From Variovorax paradoxus (GTDB lineage: Bacteria > Pseudomonadota > Gammaproteobacteria > Burkholderiales > Burkholderiaceae_C): a DNA stretch of 64,000 nucleotides. The translations under genes were made by a program, and so were the position numbers. The stretch spans positions 1,360,501-1,424,500 of the forward strand of contig CP063167.1 in the NCBI GenBank assembly GCA_016806145.1. The letters run 5' to 3'. Numbering within the stretch: position 1 is the first letter of the stretch; each line of letters opens with the position of its first letter. The notes below the pieces were generated by a model, which was not told where the DNA came from, made no database searches, and saw only the letters and a list, made by a program, of their open reading frames with translations. Shown here one piece after another: positions 35,347 through 44,293 of this stretch.

Positions 35347-36876
35347 ATGGAAGTCTTGAACAATCTCGCGTTCGGTTTCTCGCACGCGCTCACCATGCAG
35401 AACCTGCTGTTCTGCGCCATCGGCTGTACCGTGGGCACCCTGGTGGGCCTGCTGCCGGGCCTGGGCCCGCTGGCCACCATCAGCCTGCTGCTGCCGCTGA
35501 CCTACTCGATCCCCACCGGCGGCGCGCTGATCATGCTGGCCGGCATCTACTACGGCGCCCAGTACGGCGACAGCGTGAGCGCGATCACGATGAAGATCCC
35601 GCATGCCAGCAGCATCGTGGCCTGTATCGACGGGTACGCGATGACGCTCAAGGGCCAGACCGGCCTGGCGCTGTTCACCGCGGGCTTCTCGAGCTTCGTG
35701 GGCGGCACCATCGCGATCGTCGTGCTGGCGTGGATGGCGCCGATGCTCGGCGAAGTGGCCTTCCTGTTCGGCCCGGCCGACTACTGCTCGATGATGCTCG
35801 TGGGCTTCGTGTGCGTGAGCTTCGTGACCACCGGCAGCCTGCTCAACGGCCTCGCGATGTGCTTCATCGGCGTGCTGCTCGGCCAGATCGGCACCGACGT
35901 CAACAGCGGCATGCAGCGCTACACCATGGACCTGCCCTTCCTCGCCGACGGCGTGGGCCTGGTGAGCATCGCGCTGGGCTGCTTCGGCATCGCCGAGATC
36001 ACCAAGAACCTCGACGCGCGCGAGGAGCGCTCGCCCTTCAACGGCAAGATCAACCTGATCCCGACCTGGGCCGAGTTCAAGCGGATCATCCCGAGCGCGC
36101 TGCGCGGCGGTGCTATCGGTTCGTTCCTGGGCATCCTGCCCGGCGGCGGTCCCTCGATCGCCCAGTTCGCGGCCTACGCCATCGACAAGAAGGTCAGCAA
36201 GTACAAGCACGAGATCGGCACCGGCTGCATCGAAGGCGTGGCCGGCCAGGCCGCTGCCGACGAAGCCGCCGCGCGCACCAGCTTCATCCCGCTGATGAGC
36301 ATCGGCATCCCCGAGAACCCGGTGATGGCGCTGATGCTGGCCGCGTTCGTGATCAAGGGCATCCAGCCCGGTCCGAACATGATCGCCAGCCACCCCGACC
36401 TGTTCTGGGGCCTGGTGGCCAGCATGTGGGTGGGCAACTGCTTCCTGCTCGCGCTCAACGTGCCGCTGGTGCGCTACTGGCTGTCGGTGTTCAAGATCCC
36501 GTACGCCGTGCTGTTCCCGTCGATCCTGTTCTTCTGCTGCATCGGCACCTACAGCGTCAACAACAGCCTCGACGACATCTTCATCACCGCCGTGTTCGGC
36601 TGCCTCGGCTATGCCTTCATGCGATTGGAACTGGACGCCGCGCCGCTGATGTTGGGCTTCATCCTCGGGCCGATGCTGGAGGAGAACTTCCGGCGCGCGA
36701 TGCTGATCAGCCGCGGCAGCTTCGGCGTGTTCGTGAACCGCCCGATCAGCGCCACGCTGCTGGGCCTGATCGGCGTGTTCGTGGTGTGGCAGCTCGTGGC
36801 CTTCGTGCGCTCGATCCAGAAGGCGCGGCGCGCGGGGCCGGCGGCGTTGCCGGCGAGCGAGGCGCATGGGGCTTGA
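35347..36876 (+). CDS. tctA: Tripartite tricarboxylate transporter large membrane subunit TctA
   Basis: A 509 aa membrane protein with about twelve hydrophobic segments. The TctA hallmark GCTVGTLVGLLPGLGPLATI lies near residue 25, and the substrate loop YYGAQYGDSVSAITMKIPH follows. The second repeat is GAIGSFLGILPGGGPSIAQFAAYAI. It drives proton- or sodium-coupled uptake of di- or tricarboxylates. GAGGAC precedes the start, and the gene ends about 95 bp before an intrinsic terminator. Confidence 0.95.
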   Translation: MEVLNNLAFGFSHALTMQNLLFCAIGCTVGTLVGLLPGLGPLATISLLLPLTYSIPTGGALIMLAGIYYGAQYGDSVSAITMKIPHASSIVACIDGYAMTLKGQTGLALFTAGFSSFVGGTIAIVVLAWMAPMLGEVAFLFGPADYCSMMLVGFVCVSFVTTGSLLNGLAMCFIGVLLGQIGTDVNSGMQRYTMDLPFLADGVGLVSIALGCFGIAEITKNLDAREERSPFNGKINLIPTWAEFKRIIPSALRGGAIGSFLGILPGGGPSIAQFAAYAIDKKVSKYKHEIGTGCIEGVAGQAAADEAAARTSFIPLMSIGIPENPVMALMLAAFVIKGIQPGPNMIASHPDLFWGLVASMWVGNCFLLALNVPLVRYWLSVFKIPYAVLFPSILFFCCIGTYSVNNSLDDIFITAVFGCLGYAFMRLELDAAPLMLGFILGPMLEENFRRAMLISRGSFGVFVNRPISATLLGLIGVFVVWQLVAFVRSIQKARRAGPAALPASEAHGA

Positions 36877-36971
36877 GGGGCGATTGCGCCCGGCAAGCTC
36901 GCACTGAGCCGTCGTTCACGGGCTGATGCCCGAGAAGGACACGGAGCCGGCCCGTTGAAGCCGGCGATGGA

Positions 36972-37004
36972 CGCCCGATGGATCTCATCGGGCGTTTTCT
37001 TTTT
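36972..37004 (+). terminator. Rho-independent terminator of the tctBA operon
   Basis: A perfect 9-bp stem (CGCCCGATG and its complement) with a 5-base loop is followed by TTTTCTTTTT. It is the clearest intrinsic terminator in the window and ends the tctBA transcript, about 95 bp after the tctA stop. Confidence 0.9.
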
Positions 37005-37090
37005 GGGGAGAGGCGACCCTCGTTTGCCGGCACGTCCATGGCGGTAGCATCCGGCCAAGACCATCCATTCCCTGTCGCCTCCCCACGAAG

Positions 37091-37423
37091 ATGAGCCGCG
37101 TCACCATTTCCACCGCGCCGTGCGACCCATCCGCTTCGCTGGTTAGCGAGATCCGGCGCGTGACGAAGCTCGGGGTCCTCGATGTGCGAGGGCGCCTTTC
37201 CAGCGGAATCCCGGTGTTCGATCAGGAGCTTTTCTCCAATCGGACGGAAGACGTCTTCGCCAAGGCGCGCGCGTTGCTCTCGGCGCTGGAGGGCGGCGGG
37301 CATCGGCCTCTCGTCGCAGAGGATGGCCGGCCCATCACGCCCGAGATCCTGCGAACCATCTTGCAGGCGTCCGAGGAGGGGGCCGAGGCGCTTCGCCGGC
37401 TCGATGACCTGGGACATGTGTAG
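37091..37423 (+). CDS. Small cytoplasmic protein of unknown function
   Basis: A 110 aa soluble protein with no signal peptide or membrane segment. It reads as a small alpha-beta domain (VTKLGVLDVRGRLSSGIPVFDQELFSN) followed by two helices (TEDVFAKARALLSALEGGG and LRTILQASEEGAEALRRLDD). No family was recognised. It stands between the tctBA terminator and a convergent minus-strand operon whose last stop is 4 bp away. Confidence 0.6.
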   Translation: MSRVTISTAPCDPSASLVSEIRRVTKLGVLDVRGRLSSGIPVFDQELFSNRTEDVFAKARALLSALEGGGHRPLVAEDGRPITPEILRTILQASEEGAEALRRLDDLGHV

Positions 37424-37427
37424 GCGT

Positions 37428-37679
37428 TCACTGGAATGACGCGATGAGAAGCACGAGACCGCCCACGGCAGCGGCGATCAGCGCGCAGATGCCGGCGGCC
37501 GCCAACATGTGCGTCGCATGGCGGCGGTCATTGGCGGCGTCGTCGTGCCGGAAGCCGCGCAGCAGGCCGTTGGCAAGTGCGAGCAGGTGGAGCAGCGCCC
37601 CGAACGCGGCAAAGATGCCGGCCAGCATGGCAAAGCCCAGTGCGGCCCACGACAGGTTCGCGATGACCCTGGCGATCAT
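37428..37679 (-). CDS. Small two-helix membrane protein
   Basis: An 83 aa protein with two hydrophobic helices (WAALGFAMLAGIFAAFGALLHLLALA and MLAAAGICALIAAAVGGLVLLIA) joined by a basic and acidic loop. It has no known family. The start overlaps the stop of the histidine kinase gene by 4 bp, so it is translationally coupled to it. It could be an accessory of the RsbQ-PAS kinase module, though nothing in its sequence shows this. Confidence 0.65.
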   Translation of the reverse strand: MIARVIANLSWAALGFAMLAGIFAAFGALLHLLALANGLLRGFRHDDAANDRRHATHMLAAAGICALIAAAVGGLVLLIASFQ

Positions 37680-38806
37680 GGCGCTTCGGCATGCGCGGGA
37701 AAGCGCAGGCCAAACGAAGTGCCATCGGCCACCGTCGACGTCACGCTCATGTCGCCGCCATGGGCGCGCGCGATCTCGCGGACGATGAAGAGGCCCAGCC
37801 CGACGCTGCGCACGGTGTTGCTGCCGGTCTCGCCGCGGACCATGGGTTCGAACATGTCGGCCAGCACCGCGTCGGGAATGGGCGCGCCGAGATTGCGCAC
37901 CACGATCTCGGCCGTGGCGCCGGCCACGCCCGAACGGACGAACACGGGCGTGTCGACCTGGCCGTATGCGGCCGCGTTGCTCACGAGGTTGCCGATCAGC
38001 TGCGCGAGACGGTCGGCGTCCGCCACGCAGGCGCTGTCGCCTTCGGGCATGTACTCGATCGTCCGGCCCGGGTAGGCCAGGCGCAACTCCGCCAGCGCGC
38101 CGTCGACCACCTCGTGCAGGTCGATCGCCCGGAGGTTGACGGTGAGGCCCTTGCCGACGCGTGCCTGGGTGAAGTCCAGCAGCTCCTCGATGAGCCGCCG
38201 TGCCCGGTCGGCCGAGTGCCGCACGTGCCCCAGGATGCGGGTACGGCGCTCGCCCTCGACATGCTCGAGCATCTGGACCCCCATCAGGATGGCCGACAGC
38301 GGATTGCGCAGGTCGTGGCTCACGATGCCGACCATCTGCTCGGCGAACAACGCGCGGTCCCGCATCAGGCTGCGGGTCTCGCGCTCGGCCTCGAGCAGCG
38401 CGTCGGCCTTGCGCCTGGCACCCATCAGCTCGCGTTCGTAGCGGCTGCGGTCCTCGGCGGCGAAGGCCGCGATCTCGTCGAACTCGCCTTCGGGCCGCTG
38501 GCGCCGGCGGGCGTTGAGGATCATGGGGATGGTCCGGCCGTCGCGATGGCGCAGGTCGAACTTCACCTCGGCCAGCGATCCCTGCATCTGCAGCGAAGGC
38601 GCCCAGTGCGTCTGATGGAAGATCCGGCCGCCCATGGTGAACAGGTCCTGCAGTCGCTTCGCGCCGACGAGTTCGTCGCGAGGAATGCCGATCCAGTCGC
38701 AGAAGGTGCCGTTGGCCTTGACGATCGTGCCGTCGCGCGTCGTCACGAGCAGGCCGCACGGTGCCTCGTCGAAGAGGCTGGCGAGGTCGGGGATGGCCTG
38801 CGTCAT
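37676..38806 (-). CDS. PAS-domain histidine kinase
   Basis: A 376 aa soluble kinase. Residues 5-120 are a PAS sensor (LFDEAPCGLLVTTRDGTIVKAN, and MGGRIFHQTHWAPSLQMQG, a signature also found in RsbP-type PAS domains). His164 in IVSHDLRNPLSAI is the phosphorylated histidine. The catalytic domain has the N-box LIGNLVSNAAAYGQ and the G-box VGLGLFIVREIARAHGGD. It has no transmembrane segment and no response regulator beside it. It starts 5 bp after the RsbQ-like hydrolase stop; a GTG at 38815 would overlap that stop (GTGA). This pairing makes the hydrolase the probable source of the PAS ligand. Confidence 0.88.
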   Translation of the reverse strand: MTQAIPDLASLFDEAPCGLLVTTRDGTIVKANGTFCDWIGIPRDELVGAKRLQDLFTMGGRIFHQTHWAPSLQMQGSLAEVKFDLRHRDGRTIPMILNARRRQRPEGEFDEIAAFAAEDRSRYERELMGARRKADALLEAERETRSLMRDRALFAEQMVGIVSHDLRNPLSAILMGVQMLEHVEGERRTRILGHVRHSADRARRLIEELLDFTQARVGKGLTVNLRAIDLHEVVDGALAELRLAYPGRTIEYMPEGDSACVADADRLAQLIGNLVSNAAAYGQVDTPVFVRSGVAGATAEIVVRNLGAPIPDAVLADMFEPMVRGETGSNTVRSVGLGLFIVREIARAHGGDMSVTSTVADGTSFGLRFPAHAEAP

Positions 38807-38811
38807 CCGGC

Positions 38812-39624
38812 TCACGCCGACGCAAGCGGCAGCGCGGCGAGGAAGGCCTCGATCGCATCGCAGCACGCGCCCGGCGCGCTCAGGTGAGGGCAGTGGCCGA
38901 CGTTCTCGACGACACGCAGGGTGCTGTGGGGGAGGACCCGGTGGATGTACTCGCCAACGACGAGCGGCGCGATCAGGTCCTCGGACGACTGGACGATGAG
39001 CGTGGGCGTGCGCAGCTTCCCCAGGTCCTCGCGGTTGTCGGACAGGAAGGTGACCCGAGCGAACTGCCTGGTGATGTCCGGGTCGGTGCGGCAGAAGCTC
39101 GCCGTGAGCTCCTCGCCGAGCTCGGGCCGCTCGGGCACGCCCATGATGGCGGGCGCCATGCTGCTCGCCCAGCCGAGGTAGTTGCTGTCGAGCGTGTCGA
39201 GCAGCGAGTCGATGTCCTCGCGCGCGAAGCCGCCCACGTAGTCGCCATCGTCGATGTAGCACGGCGAGGGGCCGATCATCACCTGCGCCGCGAAGGTGCC
39301 GGGCGACTTCAGCTCGGCGAGCAGGCCGATCATGCCGCTGACGGAGTGGCCCGCGAAGATCGCGGGGCCCGTCGCCACGTCGCGGACGACCTCGAGCAGG
39401 TCGTCGGCGTAACCCTGGAGGCTCGAGTACTTCGCGGCGTCGTAGGCATCGAGGTCCGACTGGCCGGCGCCCACCAGGTCGAAGGTCACCACCTTGTAGC
39501 GATCCGCGAACCGTGGCGCCACGAGTCGCCACATGTTCTGGTCGCATCCGAATCCATGGGCGAAGACGATGGCTGTCGGCCCGGAACCCTGGATCCGGAT
39601 GTTGTTTCGGTGGTGGACGTTCAT
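38812..39624 (-). CDS. RsbQ-type alpha/beta hydrolase
   Basis: A 270 aa hydrolase very like Bacillus RsbQ and plant KAI2. HGFGCDQNMWRLVAPRFADRY lies near residue 23, and the nucleophile elbow AGHSVSGMIG contains Ser94. Asp216 in SSEDLIAP and His244 in NVGHCPHLSAP complete the triad. RsbQ-type enzymes bind or cleave a small hydrophobic ligand and activate a PAS protein encoded beside them. Here that partner is the PAS histidine kinase immediately downstream. No PP2C phosphatase (RsbP) gene is present. Confidence 0.88.
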   Translation of the reverse strand: MNVHHRNNIRIQGSGPTAIVFAHGFGCDQNMWRLVAPRFADRYKVVTFDLVGAGQSDLDAYDAAKYSSLQGYADDLLEVVRDVATGPAIFAGHSVSGMIGLLAELKSPGTFAAQVMIGPSPCYIDDGDYVGGFAREDIDSLLDTLDSNYLGWASSMAPAIMGVPERPELGEELTASFCRTDPDITRQFARVTFLSDNREDLGKLRTPTLIVQSSEDLIAPLVVGEYIHRVLPHSTLRVVENVGHCPHLSAPGACCDAIEAFLAALPLASA

Positions 39625-39715
39625 GAAAAGCTCAGACGCGGTCTGAGGCGATGAGGCGAGAGGAGTAGCAAGAAGTATCCATTTTGCGCCGATTCGGTGA
39701 ACGCCAGCCGCTCGT

Positions 39716-40672
39716 TCAAGACCGGCGCGTGCGTTGCGGCGACCGGGCCTTCGCCGCCTTGGCCGCCTTGGCCGGCCCCACGCTCGAGCGGCTCGCCAGC
39801 GCCAGCATCTCCAGAAACGCCGCCGCCGCCGGCGACAGGCTGCGCCCCGCGCGCCGGATCACGCCGATGGTGCGCCCGATCTCGGGCCGTTCCAGCCGCA
39901 CGCCCACCACGGCCGCCGGCTTGCGTGGCAAGGTGAGCTGCGGCACCACGGCCACGCCGAGGCCGTTCTCGACCATGCCGATCAGCGTGGAGACGTGGCG
40001 CACCTCGCACACCGGGCGCGGCAGCGGCGGCAGCTCGGCCAGGGCCTGGTCGATGAACAGGCGGTTGCGGCTGGCCTGCGAGACGCGCGCATGCGGGTAC
40101 TGGGCGAGCTCCTCCCAGCCCACGGACTTGCGCCGCGCCAGCGGATGGTCCGCGGGGCAGGCCAGCACGTAGGGCTCCTTGAGCAGCGGCGTGAACTCCA
40201 CCTCGGAGTCCTGCATGCCGATGTAGTTGAGCGCGAAATCGGCCTCGCCCTGCTTCACGCTGGCGAGCACCTCGTCGGCACCCTCCTCGATGATGCGCAC
40301 CAGCACATGCGGATGACGCGCGCGGAAGGCCTGGATCACAGGCGGCATGAAGTGGTGCACGGTCGACAGCACGCAGCCGATGGTGACGTCGCCGGCCTCG
40401 AGCTCGGCCGCGTCGCGCAGGCTCAGCACGGAGCGGTCGAGGTCGTCGACCAGGCCGCGGATCTGGCCGAGGAAGCGCCGGCCCAGCAGGGTGAGCTCGA
40501 CGCTGCGCGTGGTGCGGTCGAACAGGCGCACGCCCAGCAGTTCCTCGAGGTGCGAGATGCGCCGCGACAGCGCGGGCTGCGACAGGTGCAGGGTGCGCGC
40601 CGCCGCGGCGAAGCTCTGCAGCTCGCCCACGGTGACGAAGGCGCGCAGGTCGGCCAGCGAGGGCTTCAGCAT
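39716..40672 (-). CDS. LysR-family transcriptional regulator
   Basis: A 318 aa LysR regulator. The winged helix-turn-helix spans residues 1-65 (LQSFAAAARTLHLSQPALSRRISHLEELLGVRLFDR). A two-lobed effector domain follows (VTIGCVLSTVHHFMPPVIQAF, GVAVVPQLTLP). The gene is divergent from a Bug receptor operon, with a candidate LysR box in the gap. It most likely activates that operon when its carboxylate inducer is present. Confidence 0.92.
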   Translation of the reverse strand: MLKPSLADLRAFVTVGELQSFAAAARTLHLSQPALSRRISHLEELLGVRLFDRTTRSVELTLLGRRFLGQIRGLVDDLDRSVLSLRDAAELEAGDVTIGCVLSTVHHFMPPVIQAFRARHPHVLVRIIEEGADEVLASVKQGEADFALNYIGMQDSEVEFTPLLKEPYVLACPADHPLARRKSVGWEELAQYPHARVSQASRNRLFIDQALAELPPLPRPVCEVRHVSTLIGMVENGLGVAVVPQLTLPRKPAAVVGVRLERPEIGRTIGVIRRAGRSLSPAAAAFLEMLALASRSSVGPAKAAKAAKARSPQRTRRS

Positions 40673-40714
40673 CGGGTCTCACTCATGCAGTTCATGCAAT
40701 AAACCCCCAAAAAC

Positions 40715-40730
40715 TTGCAATTTACTGCAA
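40715..40730. promoter_or_regulatory. LysR-type binding box
   Basis: TTGCA and TGCAA, separated by six bases, form an inverted repeat fitting the LysR-type T-N11-A pattern. It lies 42 bp from the LysR start and 46 bp before the receptor ATG. A second TGCA pair (near 40686 and 40695) could be an additional half-site set. Confidence 0.6.
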
Positions 40731-40775
40731 TGACGCCCAGGCAGAAGATGCGCGGCAGAACAAGGAGACAACGAC

Positions 40776-41753
40776 ATGCAACGCCGCCAACTGCTGCTGA
40801 CCGCTTCCGCGGTCTCGGCCACCATCGCGATGCCCCGCTTCGCCATCGCGCAGGACTTTCCGAGCAAGCCGATCCGCTACATCGTGCCGGTCGCCGCCGG
40901 CGGCGGCAACGACATGATCGCCCGCGTGGTCGCCGAACGCTGGGGCCGCGCGCTGGGCCAGCCCTTCGTCATCGACAACCAGAGCGGCGGCGGCGGCGTG
41001 GTGGCCTGCCAGAACACGGCGCGCGCCGCGGCCGACGGCTACACGCTGATGCAGGGCTATGTGGCGACCCACGGCACCACGCCCGCGACGCGCCGCGTGA
41101 GCTACAACGCGATCAAGGACTTCACGCCGATCGGCATGATCGGCGCCACGCCCAACGTGCTGGCCATCAATGCCGACGTGCCCGCGAAGACAGTGGCCGA
41201 GTTCGTCGACTACGTGAAGCGCAATCCCGGCAAGGTGAGCTACGGCTCGGCCGGCGCGGGCTCGCTCACGCACATGACGATGGAGCTGTTCAAGCAGGAG
41301 ACCGGCGTGGTGATGGTGCACGTGCCGTACCGCGGCATCGCGCCGGCCATCAACGACGTGCTCGGCGGCCAGACCCAGGCCATGTTCCCGGGGCTCGCGG
41401 CGGCGCTGCCGCACCTGCGTTCGGGCCGCATGCGCGCGTTGGCCGTCACCGGCAGCAAGCGCAGCGCGCAGCTCAAGGACGTGCCGACGATGGACGAGGT
41501 CGGCTTCAAGGGCTTCGACGCGATGCAGTGGTACGGCTCGGTCGGCCCCGCGGGCATGCCGGCCGACGTGGTGCGCCGCCTCAACGAGACCCAGGTCGCG
41601 GTGCTCAAGGCGCCCGACCTTGCCGAGAAGCTCGCGAGCGAGGCCGTCGAGCCCTGGCCGATGACGCCCGACCAGTTCGGCAAGTACATCGGCTCGGAGA
41701 TCGCACGCTGGACCGCGCTCGCCAAGGCCCGGAACATCCAGCTCGACGAGTAG
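40776..41753 (+). CDS. Bug/TctC-family periplasmic substrate-binding protein
   Basis: A 325 aa tripartite tricarboxylate transporter receptor. The N-terminus carries a twin-Arg-free signal (MQRRQLLLTASAVSATIA) with cleavage near residue 25. The canonical FPSKPIRYIVPVAAGGGNDM and VIDNQSGGGGVVACQNTA are followed by MVHVPYRGIAPAINDVLGGQ. It is the first gene of an operon with a PrpD-like, an isopropylmalate-dehydrogenase-like and a quinone-reductase-like gene, and is divergent from LysR. The likely ligand is a hydroxy- or tricarboxylic acid used by these enzymes. Confidence 0.93.
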   Translation: MQRRQLLLTASAVSATIAMPRFAIAQDFPSKPIRYIVPVAAGGGNDMIARVVAERWGRALGQPFVIDNQSGGGGVVACQNTARAAADGYTLMQGYVATHGTTPATRRVSYNAIKDFTPIGMIGATPNVLAINADVPAKTVAEFVDYVKRNPGKVSYGSAGAGSLTHMTMELFKQETGVVMVHVPYRGIAPAINDVLGGQTQAMFPGLAAALPHLRSGRMRALAVTGSKRSAQLKDVPTMDEVGFKGFDAMQWYGSVGPAGMPADVVRRLNETQVAVLKAPDLAEKLASEAVEPWPMTPDQFGKYIGSEIARWTALAKARNIQLDE

Positions 41754-41803
41754 GTCCGGCCGGCTCCCCTTTCTCTTTCTCAACGCAACCAGCAAGAACT
41801 CCA

Positions 41804-43180
41804 GTGGCCCGCAACACGCACGTTTCCGCCGACACCTCGGCCCCTCCCGTCACCGCCATCCTGGCCCGCTTCGTCGCCACGCATCCCTCGCGCGGCTGGA
41901 GCGACGCGGTCGAGCGCGAGGCGCATCGCACCTTCTACAACTGGCTCGGCTGCGCGATCGGCGCGGCGCGCCACGAGGCGGCCGAGGCCGCGATCGCCGC
42001 CGTGCGCATGCTCGAGCCGGCGCCGCAGGCCAGCGTGCCGGGGCGCGCCGACAAGGTCGACATGGCCAGCGCGGCGCTCGTCAACGGCATCACCTCGCAC
42101 ACTTTCGATTTCGACGACACGCACCTCAAGACCATCATCCATCCGGCCGGCCCGGTGGCCTCGGCGCTGCTCGCGCTCGGCGAGCACCGCGGGGCCTCGG
42201 GCCGCCAGCTGATCGACGCGTTGGTGCTCGGCATCGACGTAGCCTGCCGCATCGGCAACACCATGTACCCCGACCACTACGACCGCGGCTGGCACATCAC
42301 GGGCTCGACCGGCATGCTCGGCGCGGCCGCGGGTTGCGCGCGGCTGCTGGGACTGGACGAACACCGCACGGCGATGGCGATCGGCATCGCGGCCTCGCAG
42401 CCCGTGGGCCTGCGCGAGCAGTTCGGCACCATGACCAAGCCCTTCCATCCGGGCGCCGCGGCGCGCGCGGGCCTGATGTCGGCGCTGCTCGCGAGCCAGG
42501 GCTTCACGGCCAGCGAACGGGCGCTCGAGGCGCCGCGTGGCTTCGTGCAGGTGGCTTCCGACAAGCGGGCCTGGCACGAGGTCACCGACGAGCTCGGCGA
42601 GCGCTTCGAGATCTCCTTCAACACCTACAAGCCCTTCGCCTGCGGCATCGTGATCCATCCGAGCATCGACGCCTGCGTGCGGCTGCGCGCGCAGGGCATC
42701 GCGCCCGAGGACGTGGAACGCATCGAGCTGCGCGTGCATTCGCTGGTGCTCGAGCTCACGGGCAAGAAGGAACCGAAGGACGGGCTGCAGGGCAAGTTCA
42801 GCGTCTACCACGGCTGCGCCGTCGGCCTGATCCATGGCCGTGCGGGCGAGGAGGAGTTCTCGGATGCGATGGTCAACGACCCGCGCGTGGTCGCGCTGCG
42901 CAACCGGGTGCAGGCGGTGGTCGACGACGGCATCGCGGAGGAGTCGGTGCATGTGAGCGCGCTGCTGCGCGATGGCCGGCGCGTCGAGGTGCAGGTCGAT
43001 CACGCGATCGGCTCGATGCACAACCCGCTGTCCGATGCGCAGCTCGAGGCCAAGTTCGACGCGCTCGCGGTGCCGCTGCTCGGCGCGCAGCGTTCGGGCC
43101 GGATCACCGAGGTGTGCCGCACGCTGGCCGCGCTGCCCGACCTGCGCACGCTGACCGCACTGACCGCGCCTTCGGCTTGA
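41804..43180 (+). CDS. MmgE/PrpD-family dehydratase-like protein
   Basis: A 458 aa MmgE/PrpD protein. The helical core has FYNWLGCAIGAARHEAAEAA, THTFDFDDTHLKTIIHP and GWHITGSTGMLGAAAGCARLLG, which match 2-methylcitrate dehydratase and aconitate decarboxylase relatives. The C-terminal lid domain has YKPFACGIVIHPSIDACVRL. GTG 41804 was taken as start because it is the first start codon of the frame after the receptor gene. It should dehydrate or decarboxylate a carboxylic acid; the exact substrate is not given by the sequence. Confidence 0.87.
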   Translation: MARNTHVSADTSAPPVTAILARFVATHPSRGWSDAVEREAHRTFYNWLGCAIGAARHEAAEAAIAAVRMLEPAPQASVPGRADKVDMASAALVNGITSHTFDFDDTHLKTIIHPAGPVASALLALGEHRGASGRQLIDALVLGIDVACRIGNTMYPDHYDRGWHITGSTGMLGAAAGCARLLGLDEHRTAMAIGIAASQPVGLREQFGTMTKPFHPGAAARAGLMSALLASQGFTASERALEAPRGFVQVASDKRAWHEVTDELGERFEISFNTYKPFACGIVIHPSIDACVRLRAQGIAPEDVERIELRVHSLVLELTGKKEPKDGLQGKFSVYHGCAVGLIHGRAGEEEFSDAMVNDPRVVALRNRVQAVVDDGIAEESVHVSALLRDGRRVEVQVDHAIGSMHNPLSDAQLEAKFDALAVPLLGAQRSGRITEVCRTLAALPDLRTLTALTAPSA

Positions 43181-43193
43181 ACAGGAGGCACGC

Positions 43194-44279
43194 ATGACGA
43201 ACAAAAACATTCCATCGCTTCGCATCGGCATCCTCGACGGCGACGACATCGGCCACGAGATCGTGCCCGCCTCGGTCGACATCGCGCGCGCGGCCGCCGA
43301 GCTGCACGGCGTGGCCGTCGACTGGCATCCGCTGCCGATCGGCGCACGCGCGCTCCAGACCCACGGCCACACCCTGCCGCCCGGCACGCTCGAGACCCTG
43401 CGCACGCTCGACGGCTGGCTCCTCGGGCCCATCGGCCACCGCGCCTATCCCAAGGGACCGAACGCGATCAACCCGCATCCGATCCTGCGCAAGACCTTCA
43501 ACCTGTTCGCCAACGTGCGGCCCACGCGCTCGTACCCGGACATCGGCTGCCTGCACGATGGCGTCGACCTGGTGATCGTGCGCGAGAACAACGAGGGCTT
43601 CCAGCCCGACCGCAACATGGTGGCGGGTTCGGGCGAGTTCCGGCCCAACGACGAAGTCACGCTGTCGGTGCGCGTGATCACCCGCACCGGCAGCCGGCGC
43701 GTGGCGCGCGCGGCCTTCGAACTCGCACGCCAGCGCCGCAAGCACCTGACCTATGTGCACAAGGACACCGTGTTCAAGCTCGGCTGCGGCATGTTCGTCG
43801 AGGAGTGCCGCAAGCTCGCCGAGGAGTACCCCGACGTGCGCGTGGACGACGTGATCGTCGACACCTTCGCGATGCGGCTGGTGCGCGATCCGCAGAGCTT
43901 CGACGTGGTGGTCACGACCAACATGTTCGGCGACATCCTCTCGGACGAGGCGGCCGGCCTGGTCGGCGGCCTGGGCATGGCGCCGGGGTTGTGCATCGGC
44001 GACGGCGACATCGCGATGGCGCAGGCCACGCACGGCTCGGCGCCCGACATCGCGGGGCAGGGCATCGCCAATCCCTACGCGATGATCGAGTCGACGCGCA
44101 TGCTGTTCGACTGGCTCGGCCACAGCCGTGGCAACGATGGCGCGGTGCGCATGGCGGCGTCGATGTCGCGCGCCACCACGGCCGCGCTGGCCGATCGTTC
44201 GGCGCGCACCGGCGACATCCGCGGCAGCGGCAACACAGTGGCGTTCACGAAGGCCGTGCTGCGCAACCTGAGTGCCTGA
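43194..44279 (+). CDS. Isopropylmalate/isocitrate dehydrogenase-family enzyme
   Basis: A 361 aa decarboxylating dehydrogenase of the isocitrate, isopropylmalate and tartrate dehydrogenase group. LRIGILDGDDIGHEIVPASVDIA opens the Rossmann-like core. The substrate loop includes VRENNEGFQPDRNM and the Arg of LRKTFNLFANVRPTRS. The catalytic and metal Asp residues are in TTNMFGDILSDEAAGLVGGLGMAPG, and the NAD loop is THGSAPDIAGQGIANP. Its place between PrpD and quinone-reductase genes suggests oxidation of a hydroxy acid made by the PrpD-like enzyme. Confidence 0.87.
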   Translation: MTNKNIPSLRIGILDGDDIGHEIVPASVDIARAAAELHGVAVDWHPLPIGARALQTHGHTLPPGTLETLRTLDGWLLGPIGHRAYPKGPNAINPHPILRKTFNLFANVRPTRSYPDIGCLHDGVDLVIVRENNEGFQPDRNMVAGSGEFRPNDEVTLSVRVITRTGSRRVARAAFELARQRRKHLTYVHKDTVFKLGCGMFVEECRKLAEEYPDVRVDDVIVDTFAMRLVRDPQSFDVVVTTNMFGDILSDEAAGLVGGLGMAPGLCIGDGDIAMAQATHGSAPDIAGQGIANPYAMIESTRMLFDWLGHSRGNDGAVRMAASMSRATTAALADRSARTGDIRGSGNTVAFTKAVLRNLSA

Positions 44280-44293
44280 AGGGGAATCTCTTG

